Shown here one piece after another: positions 24,201 through 33,058 of a DNA stretch of 64,000 nt (position 1 is its first letter; each line of letters begins with the position of its first letter). The position numbers and the translations under genes were made by a program. The notes below the pieces were generated by a model. The model had not been told where the DNA came from, did not search any database, and worked only from the letters and a program-made list of their open reading frames with translations. Source of the DNA: Juglans regia (lineage: Eukaryota > Streptophyta > Magnoliopsida > Fagales > Juglandaceae); the NCBI RefSeq assembly GCF_001411555.2, contig NC_049911.1, positions 35,291,340-35,355,339 on the forward strand. The letters run 5' to 3'.

Positions 24201-27200
24201 TATTTTGTTATGTACAGTGTATTTCCGTCATGGTCTTAATATCTCTTAGTTCCAGGAAAAACTACGGTCATACTGAACTTCACATGGACAGACATCTGGC
24301 ACCCCATGCTCTTGCAAGTGCCAATGGTCCCACGGACTGGAATGAAGCTTTGGACATTATTTCCTTTGGTACTCCTGAGCAGGTGTGCGGCTTATCTTGT
24401 GTGTTGACATTTTTACTTCTTCAGTGGGGAAAATCATCATCCACCAAACCAATATATTTGATTTTTGTACATGTTGACACGCATGTTATGATAAGCTTGT
24501 TACAGATGTGTTGATTGATTTATTCATTTTTGGAAGTTGTCATTATGATTTTGAGTTGGAAAATCGAAAATGTTTTCTCCATTGAAAATAAATGTCGTTC
24601 AAAAGTATCGCGGTGATACTTGTATAATATAATCATATTATTGATTATGACTATTGTTTAGTCTACTGTCTGTCTAATTTAAAGCTGTATTTCTGCAACA
24701 AGGTTTAGGCCTCGTTTGGGCAATGCAGTGAGATGAGAAATCTGTGATTAGTAGTAAAATGGTTTGTGAAAAGTAGTTAAATAAATTGAGTTAAGATGTT
24801 TTATTGGATTTTGGGAAAGAAGAGAGAAAATTTTGAATAAAAATATTATAAAGTTCAAATATTGTTAGAATATAATTTTTGTTTTGAAATTTGACAAAGT
24901 TGAATTGTTTTATTGTTTTGTATGGAAGTTTGGGAAAGTTGTAATGATCAGATGAAAAAGTTCAGGATTTGAAATTGAAAGTGTTTGTGTTTGAGTGATT
25001 TTTGGGAAAGAAATTATAAGATGAGATGAGATGGTTTGTGGTCCCAAACAAGACCTTGTAAACTAAGGTCATTCATGGGCCCATTCTCGTAAAAAAAACT
25101 CACATACGCAATCTGTTTATATATATGCATGTAATTGTAGTGTCAGCGAAGTTCTAATCCTGAAATATGTCTTTTGCAGTCTGTTGAAGGAATGAAAGTT
25201 GTGTGTCATGAGTTAGCACAGGCCACTAGTGATCCAGATGGCAGTGCAATGGATGAACTTGTGAAGGATGCAGATAGTCTTGTTTCATGCTTGGCAAATA
25301 AGGCAATTACATTTATGTCTCTTTTGATGATCACTCCATGTAACGCCCCAATGGAAGACCCAAACTACATGGCCTATGCTCCAAAAGGACTAGTCAATGA
25401 TACAATTAGAGCCCCATTAGAACCTTATAAAGAGCAAGAACTTCTCTTTCCCAAGCAATGTGGGATCCCATACACTACCTACTCATATCTATATCATATG
25501 GAGATATCACAATCTACCCCCCTTAAATTCCCGACGTCCTCGTCGGGCCTGTCCATTGTAGGTGGCACGACTCAAGTTCCACATTTCTGGTTGGAATAGG
25601 CTCTTATACTATTTGTAACGCCTCAATGGAAGACCCAAACCACATGGCCTATACTCCAAAAAGACTAGTCAATGATACAATTAGAGTCCCATTAAAACCT
25701 TATAAAGAGCAAAAACTTCTCCTTCCCAAGCAATGTGGGATTCCATACACCACCTACTCATATCCATATCATATGGGGGTATCACACTCCCCCCTTTCTT
25801 TCATCCTTGCAAATAATAATTAGTATTGTTAATAAAGTATTATCGTCTTGAAAATCTTATCTATCCCTATCTCTTTTTCCTTTATAATAGGTGGCTACTA
25901 CTTTTGACTTCAGTCTGACTGGAGCATCGTCACGGTCTTGTAAATATGTCCTGAACACACTCATGCAGGTAAGTTTACCATATAACTGGCATTTCCTTGT
26001 GTTTTATCGTCACCTTTATGTATGTTTTGGTTTTGTTGGAATCTCAGTTTTCTCTTCTGTGTCTTCTCAGCAATCAGACTCTGCATCTAATAATTATTTT
26101 GTTGCACCTTACTAATGATATAGACTTTCCTGCAGACCTTTCAAAATAAAAGACTCGCTCATGCTGTCAAGGAGGGTACTCTTGACGGTCTCATCACTGA
26201 GCTTTTGCTCTGGCTTTTAGATGAAAGGGTTCCCCACATGGACGATGGAAGCCAACTTTTAAAAGCTTTAAATGTCTTGATGCTTAAGATTCTGGTTAGC
26301 CTTACTTTAAATTTGAAAACTCATTGCTGTTGCAGTAAGATTTACGTATCTGTTATATTAGCTTAATAGGCAATTGTATTTACAGGATAATGCAGATCGA
26401 ACTTCATCCTTTGTTGTTCTGATTAATCTCTTACGTCCATTGGATCCATCAAGGTGGCCTTCACTGGCATCAAATGAGTCATTTGCTTCCAGAAATCAGA
26501 AGTTCTCTGATTTGGTTGTCAAATGCTTAATCAAACTTACGAAGGTAATTTTTCATCTTCAATGCTCAGTTAGTTTTTTCAGAATCTTTTTCATGAGTTT
26601 TCTTAGTAATCTGGTCTGCACATATGCAAGAGGTCAACAATGGTGGTTCCAGAATTTCTTAAACTGGACAGATTACTTTGCAGTTAATGACTTGACCACC
26701 CCCTCTCATCCCCAAAAAAAAAAAAAAAATACCCAGAAAAAAGATCAAAGACTTCGTAGTTAATGTTAAAATGCTAGGGTTATGTTTATGGACTGCACCT
26801 CCTTTTAGGAAACCACTGACGATTTTATTTTGTTTACTCCCTGTGTATGTGGGCAACACCTATTTCATTCTTATTAATAAATTTATTTTAACCCATCAAA
26901 AAAAGAGGAAACCGCTGATGACAGAGGGTTGCTAGACTCTGTATGTGGTTAAAATTACCAAATGCTTGTCCTCGGTTCTAACTATGTATCATTATTGCTT
27001 CTTGGAATTTCCCAAATGAAGTTTTATCTGATATTTTTTATGAATATTAATTCTAGTTTTGGAAGACAGTCACTTTCTCCAAGAGTGATGTTCATTTATA
27101 ACTTTTAAGAAACCATGACTACCAAAATTGTTAAAAGAGCCTGGGTATTGAAACTATATGGATGCGGCAAGAGGTAATTGGGGTAACCTGTTCCCTATGG

Positions 27201-29146
27201 ATGAAGTATTATTGTTGTATGTTTTTTATATTCTTATTTGTCTGATTATGTTCACATATATACATGGATATGCAATAATTCTGCTTCCATTTGGTACGGT
27301 ACAGGTTCTACAAAGCACCATATACGATGTTGATCTCGATCGTATCCTTCAAAGCATCCATTTATACCTGCAAGATTTGGGGATGGAGGAAATCAGGAGG
27401 AGGTATCTGCTTTTAATATATTTTTGTATGTTTCTTGAATATTTACCCTGCAGTTACAACTTTCATTCTTGTCTCCTACCGGATTTGAGTTAATCTCTTT
27501 TGTTCTTTTCCTGCCAAATATAAATCCACGATAGAGCTGGTGCTGATGACAAACCATTACGTATGGTCAAAACTGTACTACATGAACTTGTGAAGCTTCG
27601 TGGAGCTGCAATAAAGGGTCACCTTTCTATGGTTCCTATAGATATGAAACCTCAGCCAATTATTCTTGCCTACATTGATCTTAATCTTGAGGTATTTATC
27701 TAGTTAGATGATCTGCTTCTCTTGATCTCTTCATCTTGCCTATAATCATACTCTTTTAACTTTGCAGACATTAGCTGCTGCGAGAATGTTGACCTCATCG
27801 GGGCCTGGGGGCCAAACTCATTGGGGTGATTCAGCTGCCAACAATCCATCATCTGGCACACATTCTTCTGATGCCCAGTTGAAGGTTTCCATTTACCGGA
27901 AATTTAGTGCTTACCATACAATTATTTATTTGGGGTTATCCCTCTTACATTGATTTTATTTTTCATTCTCTCTTTTTCTTTTTCCTGAGCTTTTCCATTT
28001 TCTTGTTGTAACTAAATAATGATTCATTTGGTTCCCCCTCCCCCTACTTACAGCAAGAACTCGCTGCTATATTCAAGAAAATTGGTGACAAGCAAACTTG
28101 CAGCATTGGTCTATATGAGCTATACCGCATTACTCAATTATACCCAAAGGTAAGTACTCAATTTGTTGATTCTATTTCGACATTCATGTTTGATTATCCA
28201 GTTATAAGTGGGATGGAAACAAGTTAGTTACAAAGTCACTTACTTAGGTCCATCTGTTTGCTTACCTGGTTGAAGTATTTGTCTTTCCTATTTCAGGTTG
28301 ATATATTTTCTCAGCTCCAAAATGCGAGTGAGGCATTTCGCACTTATATTAGGGATGGTTTAGCTCAGGTTTTGTAGCTTCGTCCTTACCAGTGAATTTT
28401 TCTACTCCAGTAAAAGTAAAGTGAACACCAACATTTGCACACATACATAGACAAACAATTGAAATTATCAATAAGCTGTTGGTTTTGCCTTTTTGCAGAT
28501 GGAGAAGAATGCAGCTGCTGGAAGGACTCCCTCGAGTTTACCAATGCCAACCCCTCCTCCAGCAGCCTTAACTATTTCTTCCCCCGAATTTGCGCCTCTT
28601 TCCCCTTTGCATACAAATGCTTTAAATGATGGAAAAGCATTGAATGTGAAATCTGATCCAACAAACTTTAATCTGCCACCATCGTATGCCGAAGACAACA
28701 GGGCCATAGATCCCCTCACTTATAGGGGATTCACCTCTGAGAACTCATTGGGTGACCAAAGAAACGAGAGATTTGTAACTGGAGGTAATCTATGCCAGCG
28801 ATTCAGGTTGTGTTTTTAATTTTGATTTTTTCTGTAATAGGGACTTAAGAGTGAAGTCCACATGGAAATTGCAGTAACCAGTGGGACATTAGATGCAATT
28901 CGAGAAAGGATGAGGAGCATGCAATTAGCAGCAGCTGCTGGGAATCCTGACACTGGAAGCAGGCCACTTATGTCCATGAATGATAACTTAAACCATGCAC
29001 TTTCTGTTCACGTTTCCCATGCATCAGACCGCATTGGCTCAGAGAATGCAGTGCAGAGTGGGGTTCTTCCTATGGATGAGAAAGCATTGTCTGGGCTTCA
29101 AGCTCGGATGGAGAGACTTAAAAGTGGCGCAATTGAACATCTGTAG
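284..29146 (+). CDS. MOR1: MOR1/GEM1 microtubule-associated protein (XMAP215/TOG family), 3' part, 50 exons
   Basis: TOG-domain microtubule polymerase that binds tubulin and organises cortical arrays, spindle and phragmoplast. The spliced exons give about 1,872 residues in one continuous frame and match the Arabidopsis MOR1 order from late TOG1 to the C-terminus; about 150 N-terminal residues are outside. Motifs seen include ELFDHQDQNVRAS, LCRWIGKDPVKSILFEKMRD, AVPGWSEKNVQVQQQVIE and C-terminal LSGLQARMERLK. Exons: 284-461, 634-698, 1375-1457, 1562-1650, 1778-1891, 2518-2637, 3621-3723, 4157-4293, 13022-13087, 13214-13331, 13421-13461, 17034-17105, 17196-17303, 17399-17504, 18122-18234, 18349-18436, 18723-18823, 18972-19079, 19196-19301, 19377-19456, 19885-20034, 20169-20244, 20451-20575, 20665-20775, 20855-21004, 21104-21178, 21273-21354, 21432-21547, 21629-21727, 21816-21890, 22023-22118, 22208-22309, 22429-22530, 22753-22935, 23090-23201, 23357-23433, 23499-23578, 24101-24163, 24250-24382, 25180-25302, 25891-25968, 26136-26294, 26386-26544, 27305-27402, 27535-27691, 27768-27884, 28054-28149, 28297-28368, 28499-28784, 28875-29146. 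Introns after 3723 and 25302 appear to start with GC. The summed length is a whole number of codons, which supports the model; single splice sites may be off. Confidence 0.95.
3430..3503 (-). mobile_element. LINE-tail-only insertion, 74 bp, MOR1 intron 6
   Basis: Minus-strand copy of the last ~65 bases of the resident LINE family (tacacgggacatatacaagag on + strand) plus poly(A), flanked by the 9-bp direct repeat acgaggact (3421-3429, 3504-3512). Confidence 0.75.
3834..4052. mobile_element. MITE (family A), 219 bp, in MOR1 intron 7
   Basis: Ends are imperfect inverted repeats (aggcctcgtttg and the complement of caaatgtggcct, 10 of 12 matching). Subterminal gatgagatgagttgag tracts at both ends and an AT-rich core match the element at 24707-25056. 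No coding capacity. A target duplication is not clear. Confidence 0.7.
4407..4490 (-). mobile_element. LINE-tail-only insertion, 84 bp, MOR1 intron 8
   Basis: Minus-strand LINE 3' tail (caagtatacaggacatatac) with poly(A), flanked by the perfect 13-bp direct repeat atgaacaagcagt (4394-4406, 4491-4503). Confidence 0.8.
4579..4620 (+). mobile_element. LINE-tail micro-insertion, 42 bp, MOR1 intron 8
   Basis: Only the terminal ~30 bases of the LINE (atcaataaaatatcttctta) plus poly(A), flanked by the perfect 15-bp repeat gtatggaaaaaagta (4564-4578, 4621-4635). Confidence 0.75.
4656..4772. repeat. Two-tier inverted repeat (17 and 14 bp arms)
   Basis: gtcttattacctatcaa (4656-4672) is the exact complement of 4756-4772, and aagtgttatgatat (4686-4699) of 4735-4748. 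They nest to a hairpin with a ~35-base loop. Confidence 0.75.
4658..4677 (+). mobile_element. LINE-tail micro-insertion, ~20 bp, MOR1 intron 8
   Basis: ttattacctatc plus a short A run, between two copies of tttgtctgaagt (4646-4657, 4678-4689). Too short to prove alone, but the sequence equals the extreme 3' end of the LINE family. Confidence 0.45.
4853..5019. repeat. 27-bp perfect inverted repeat
   Basis: gctttgtcattctaatggct and its following seven bases (from 4853) are exactly complementary to the stretch ending at 5019 (begins tggattgagccattagaatg). The spacer is about 110 bases. It lies at the truncated 3' side of the antisense LINE. Confidence 0.75.
5377..6158 (+). mobile_element. Sense LINE 3' fragment inserted in the antisense LINE
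   Basis: Encodes the degenerate C-terminal end of ORF2 (LKFWHGLWCGENALKNSFPSV region at 5430-5510; FTRAALDWEVDSFEDFFQLV at 5575-5635), then the family 3' tail (gtgtacttgggctatgctta, 6098-6117) and poly(A) ending at 6158. Flanked by a 16-bp direct repeat with one mismatch, agatccctatgtacga (5361-5376) and agatccctaagtacga (6159-6174). Confidence 0.82.
6879..9010 (-). pseudogene. hAT transposase (zinc-finger BED domain-containing RICESLEEPER type), broken
   Basis: Minus-strand pieces in order: a decayed BED zinc finger around 9005-8860 (C-x2-C pair CHYC), then 8741-8451 (MPFTTIDKVAFRKF and RVSFTTDTWTSVQNVGYM, the hAT N-terminal/catalytic start with its TDTWTS motif), 8381-8154 (ITIDNASTND and CCAHIINLIV), 8147-7686 (LDVPTRWNYTCMMLD), and 7538-6879 ending in the C-terminal dimerisation domain (VASESAFSTKGRVLDAYQNSL). 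Stops and frameshifts separate the pieces, and a 150-bp tandem duplication (7443-7592 repeated at 7593-7742) sits between the last two. No functional transposase can be made from it as it stands. Confidence 0.88.
7443..7742. repeat. 150-bp tandem duplication in the transposase
   Basis: gtccccaatccaatcttcta at 7443 recurs as gtcctcaatccaatctttta at 7593, with the following ~145 bases closely matching (acaaataataat, ttattatatttgaatttcat, cattgcattcaa in both). Two copies, period 150. Confidence 0.85.
9395..9605. repeat. 51-bp tandem repeat (~4 copies) rich in CTCGAG palindromes
   Basis: The motif acactcgag recurs at 9401, 9452, 9503 and 9554, a period of exactly 51 bases (17 codons). Each unit has cactcgagcgaaggctcga, caatctgtgtgacgttcgct. 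A shortened fifth unit follows at 9595. Because the period is a multiple of three, the array is open on both strands, but no gene is implied. Confidence 0.85.
10930..11640. repeat. GC-rich patchwork of short imperfect repeats inside the hAT
   Basis: About 700 bases far richer in G+C than the surroundings, built from variants of ggcatgg, gggcatgc and gcctgggc. Local duplications include gcatggcccaagc(a/t)ggtggc at 11084 and 11119 (period 35), ggcatgggctggagcc/ggcacgggctggagcc about 66 bases apart, and ttgggcgcc(t/c)cgtgcgtgtca about 47 bases apart. Several frames are open on both strands because stop codons are rare in GC-rich DNA; none resembles a known protein. Origin not recognised. Confidence 0.6.
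14480..16055 (-). mobile_element. Antisense 5'-truncated LINE in MOR1 intron 11
   Basis: Minus-strand LINE from the C-terminal third of ORF2 (start near 16055) to a 3' tail with poly(A) near 14500. C-terminal residues resume at 14720-14620 (SQEELK...FFFRTLCTWAIAI), so about 300 bases at roughly 14720-15030 look inserted; I could not classify that insert. Confidence 0.75.
15068..16054 (-). pseudogene. LINE ORF2 C-terminal fragment with zinc-binding RT domain (328 codons open)
   Basis: An uninterrupted 328-codon minus-strand reading frame equal to the end of a plant LINE ORF2: [54 protein letters not shown] and then the zf-RVT domain (SPKAALFVWTTSLGKILTIDNL; CMCREGGESVNYLLLHC). The N-terminal endonuclease and catalytic RT regions are absent, so this is a 5'-truncated relic despite the long open frame, which points to a fairly recent insertion. 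Confidence 0.85.
16290..16690 (-). mobile_element. Antisense LINE 3' fragment in MOR1 intron 11
   Basis: The minus strand encodes the extreme ORF2 C-terminus (MIPLCIMWCLWIERNGRSFE, then ELRSFFFHTLFLWASS), followed by the family 3' tail (gagtacacaagaggtataca on the + strand) and a poly(A) tract at 16300. No clear target duplication. Confidence 0.75.
17777..17836 (+). mobile_element. LINE-tail-only insertion, 60 bp, MOR1 intron 14
   Basis: gtgtacgtgggctttgacta then ataaaacttcttgattacct and poly(A), flanked by tccagatagttct (17764-17776) and tccagatggttct (17837-17849), 12 of 13 matching. Confidence 0.8.
18579..18662 (+). mobile_element. LINE-tail-only insertion, ~84 bp, MOR1 intron 16
   Basis: ggctttgcctagattctatt then aataaaattctc and A-rich end, flanked by aaatgaatgcttg (18566-18578) and aaatgaatgattg (18663-18675). 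Confidence 0.65.
24707..25056. mobile_element. MITE (family A), 350 bp, in MOR1 intron 39
   Basis: Terminal inverted repeats of 14 bp with two mismatches (aggcctcgtttggg and the complement of cccaaacaagacct). The core shares long stretches with the 3834-4052 copy (for example ttttgttttgaaatttgacaa and aaagttgaattgtttta). Non-coding; no confident target duplication. Confidence 0.7.
25339..25786 (-). mobile_element. TRIM retrotransposon (two 173-bp LTRs, ~102-bp interior) in MOR1 intron 40
   Basis: Two near-identical 173-bp repeats (25339-25511 and 25614-25786) bracket 102 bases without coding capacity. Read on the minus strand each repeat starts TGTGATA and ends TTACA. Just inside the minus-strand 5' LTR is a degenerate initiator-Met tRNA primer site (revcomp of ggctcttatactatt), and before the other LTR a purine tract (AAGGGGGG). 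Flanking 5-mers are ctcca and ctccc. The size fits terminal-repeat retrotransposons in miniature. A further purine-tract-like sequence after 25786 leaves a multi-LTR form possible. Confidence 0.8.
26823..26907 (+). mobile_element. LINE-tail-only insertion, 85 bp, MOR1 intron 43
   Basis: ctgtgtatgtgggcaacacc then attaataaatttattttaac and poly(A), flanked by aggaaaccactgacga (26807-26822) and aggaaaccgctgatga (26908-26923), 14 of 16 matching. Confidence 0.8.
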
Positions 29147-32140
29147 GGAGAAAAAGAAAAAAAGGATAAAAGTGAAATATGTGTCGACATCTTTCACCTT
29201 ACATTGTAAATGGAACGAGAGCCAGAGTTCAATTAAGGGCAGTTGCCTCCGGTAGATCTGTATGGTATGGAGTTGCTATTTACTCAGCCCGATGTCATTG
29301 CAACCTTTGATGCGGTAGCAGAGCTATGAAGTAGTAGCACTTTTTGGCCTTCTGTGCATATAATTTGTATATTGTATTTAATCTTCCTTTTTGCAGGAAT
29401 GCCTCGGTTTGCCCTAATTTTATACTGTTGTACACATTTCGTAGAGCAATTTGTGTTTTTCGTTCTTTGTTTCCTTTTTTTTTTCCTGCATTTAGTGAAT
29501 TACCTCTGACGCGAGGAAATTTTGATTGAATTTGATATCGATCTATACAAATGATTCTCGAGAATTTGCCAAACTGTTATGTTGAGCATTCTAAATTGAA
29601 CAGTATTTTCCTTAGGAATGCGCAAAAATATATATATATATATATATGAGGTGTCAAAATGAGAGAGCAAGTTGAGTGGGCAAAGTAGTATTTTTGAGCG
29701 GTGCTATTATGCCGCTCAGAGTAGCCTGCTGCAAATGACTGCTAGTTCAAAATCACATTTTTATTTTTTTCAATTTTTTTATTCATGTTTTTTTTTATCA
29801 TTTTAAAACTTTTTTAAAAAAAATATCAATACATTAAGAGTTACTTTTTAGAACGGAAATTCTTACGTTGTGGGTTTAACGGCAACCAATAATATTTTGA
29901 CACATCAGACTCCCTTATAATAAACTTAAGCACTACATCACATCACATCGTATCAAAACAAAACTCTCTCCCACCCGTGTATGGAAGTGGATACGCTCAT
30001 TTTCTTCAATTAATCCCTTTCAGTCTATTCCAAGTTTGTGATGATGGCTCCCATTTTATTATCTTCTCCCTTGCTACATTTTTTGCATGCTCTATTTCAC
30101 TGTCTTTCATGAAAATAATCAATCTTCTGTTTCAGTCTCTGAGCAGTGTGTGAAAGGAGGTCTTACAATTTCCTCTCATTTTTATCATTTGGATCTTTTC
30201 CTTTTCTCTGAGCCAAGTTTTATCGTTAAGTGGGTCTTTTGTGCAAAAGGTGGTTCTATTTTCCTCCTATCAAAACCACATGGTCAAGGTTCGTGGAAAA
30301 TAATGATTCTTTGATTTCGCATTAAGTAATGTTAAAGTGAGCTTTTGGTAGCTTTGGAAATGGGATTTGTCAAATTTTCGTTGAAAAGTTTAATCTTCGG
30401 CTCACTGTGATTTTATTGTGTGTTTTTGCTCTTCTTTTGGAGGTTGTGTTTGAACTCGGAAAAATTGGATATAAATTTTGACCTCACTTCAAAATTTTGG
30501 TGGGGTTGTACGAACTCTACAACTAAGAAAAATGAAGCTATCCATCTCTATACAGAATGGAGAGACTCATCAAGCAGGCCATTGATTCAAGGTACTCCCT
30601 TTGCGGCTTGCAGCTACTCAACATCGGATGGAGGAGAGAGAGGGAGAGGGGGGGAGGGAGGACAAAAGTGGGGGATAATTTTTTTTTTTACCTTCCTCTG
30701 CAGTGCAATCTACCATTAAGAAAATGTGGGATATACGTGACCGCCATAAGAGCATTTCCAATTATTTATGTATCTTATTTTTTAAAATATATCATCAAAA
30801 TTCACTTTTTCTATTTTATATATTAACTTTTACAATATACCATACATCAATTTATCTATTTTTTTATATTATATTATTTAATAATTTGTTGGAAAAAAAA
30901 GTACAAAGATAAAGAAACTATTGTGAGAGATAAAATATATGAAAAGACAATAAATAAATAAAATATTTTTACATTTGTAAACAGTTCACTCTACATTTAG
31001 CTGAACACTGTAGTAAAATGTAAAATACATTTGAAAATAAAGGATCCATTAGAGGTAGTTTCAAGCTACTTTTCTTCAAATTTTACATAAAAATTGATTT
31101 TACAAAGCTCATTGTGAGTGCTCTGAGTAAATCAAATGTACTTATGGGAAGATATTCTTAAAAAATCACTTTTTTAATTATTAAGTAAAAAAAATAAAAT
31201 ATACGAAGTATTAAAATGAATGATAAGTTAAGTGGATAAAGTAACATTTTTGTTTCTTTTATCACATATTTGAAGGTGTTAAGAAACACTCACTGTCAAG
31301 TTGGAATTGAAGAAATACCGATAAAAAAAAAATGGTTGGAGTTGAAGAAATGACCAAATTGAAACTAGTGATTTATTTTTTATTTTTATTTGTCGTTGTA
31401 AAATCCAAATCTATATTAAACCCCCACAATGGATTGTTTGTTGGTATATTCTCTGGAGGAGTGACTCGATTGATTCTTTTTATTGAGATTTCTCAAACAC
31501 ATTCTACACGAAGGATGGCTACCGACAAGTTATAAAAAAAATTTATTTTTTTGGATTTATTTTATTCATTTTTTTCATATCCTTAAATAATTGTTTTTAA
31601 CAAAAAAAATCATAATATTATTTAAAAAATATTTTCTTAAATCAATTAATAAAAAAAAATTGCATCAGGACCCATCATCGGGATTGATCCTCGGTGAGTA
31701 TAGATTTATTCTTAAACGTTACCTATAAAGTATTTGTTGCATCCAACCAATGTATTACCTTCGGCGTAAAATATTGATACATCTTTATAAACTAAAAATT
31801 TTTCTGTAAAAAATTTATTTGTTAAATTATAGTATATTATAATTTTTTTTTAGTAGTGCCATGCGAACGTATAATTTTATATTAAAAATATTATATGAAG
31901 GAAATATTTTAATCATAAAGAGATTTTATAAAAATAAATATACATATTGACGTGGTTTGATTTGATATATTAATTAATAAAATTATATTATAAATATTAT
32001 TTTAAATAATATTGTAAATATTATATGGAGAAAATAATAAAGTAATTGTAAATAATTATATTTTAGACACATCAAGAGTTATGATTATGTAAATAATATT
32101 GTAAGCATAGATAGCAAAGGAAATGGGACGAGCCTGTGCT
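29147..32140. other. Intergenic region MOR1-SYP32
   Basis: Begins with the MOR1 3' UTR (perhaps to ~29,500). The rest is AT-rich with many homopolymer runs, a G-rich purine tract at about 30630-30680 (ggagagagagggagaggggg type) and short open frames that resemble nothing known. No gene supported. Confidence 0.6.
29628..29648. repeat. AT microsatellite
   Basis: About ten TA repeats (atatatatat...) some 480 bases after the MOR1 stop codon. Confidence 0.8.
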
Positions 32141-32214
32141 TTATACATTTATACACGACGTCGAAATTTCCGCCCCTTCGTTAATACAGAGCCCTCTCGT
32201 TTCCACAAATCTTC

Positions 32215-33058
32215 GATTTTCGTCCGTGTCTACCTTTGTTCTACCCACCGGATCTGACATCGTGTGAGAATTCGTCCGATCTAACCCGACGAAAACCTCA
32301 GATATCCCATTCGCATGAAGAAGCTCGCGATTCTATGAAGGCTGACCTTGATCCAGATCTAGGAACTTCATCGCTTCGTTCCTGAAATTAGACGCGATTC
32401 ATGAGGATAATATTGGCTCCGCGGCTCTAGGATTTCAGATCTCGCGTCTTGAAGGTGATTTTCGCTGCGCTTAGCCTTATACTCCTGTTCCTGATTCGTT
32501 GATGAGGGAATGTCTTGGTGAAAAAAAAAAAGACACTAACGGTTAGAACGTATTCCGTACTGTTTAGTTTCAGGGAAAAACTTCAATTCAACTAGACATA
32601 ATGTAATTTTCTGATTAACTGAGTTCATAGTTGGCCCCAGCATAGCATGAATTCTAGGATACGAAACTCTAATTTCCCCCATTTTTTTTTTTTTTGTTTC
32701 CATGAGAAAATGAGGACATTTATTTATTGAATGGATGTATATGGTTTTGAAGATATAGGAGGGTTATATTGCTGAGAAAATTGATGAGAATTTAGTATTG
32801 AAAGATTGGAGCAACTAAGCCCACTTGTTTTTTAGCTCAATTGGGGTTTACCATTTATTTGTCGTTCTTGCCGGCATGTTCTGGTCCATGAAACATATAA
32901 GATTTATAATCGTCCATGAAACATATAAGATTTAAAATTTGAATATATTTTATCTGTTTCTAAAGTCACGGGGGTTCAAATCCAAAGATCTGAATGAATG
33001 TATGTGATGTCAGGTGGCTATGTTATTGTAGGATTTGCATTTAAGTTGAGAGTAGAAA
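32215..33058 (+). promoter_or_regulatory. SYP32 5' UTR with intron and three short upstream ORFs
   Basis: The leader before the SYP32 start appears split by an intron from about 32455 (gaag|gtgatt) to 33031 (ttgtag|gatttg). The first leader exon contains three ATG-initiated short ORFs: 32315-32338 (7 codons plus stop), 32335-32385 (16 codons plus stop, overlapping the first stop as ATGA) and 32401-32430 (9 codons plus stop). Such uORFs often lower main-ORF translation; that effect here is inference. A TATA-like stretch (ttatacatttata) sits at about 32141-32153. The transcript start is not known. Confidence 0.5.

Noticed and set aside
28841..28874. MOR1 last exon beginning at 28841
   Set aside because: That acceptor puts a stop in frame; the acceptor at 28874 gives the conserved VTSGTLDAIRERM reading.
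30630..30680. G-quadruplex regulatory element
   Set aside because: A purine-rich low-complexity tract in intergenic DNA; no evidence of function beyond composition.
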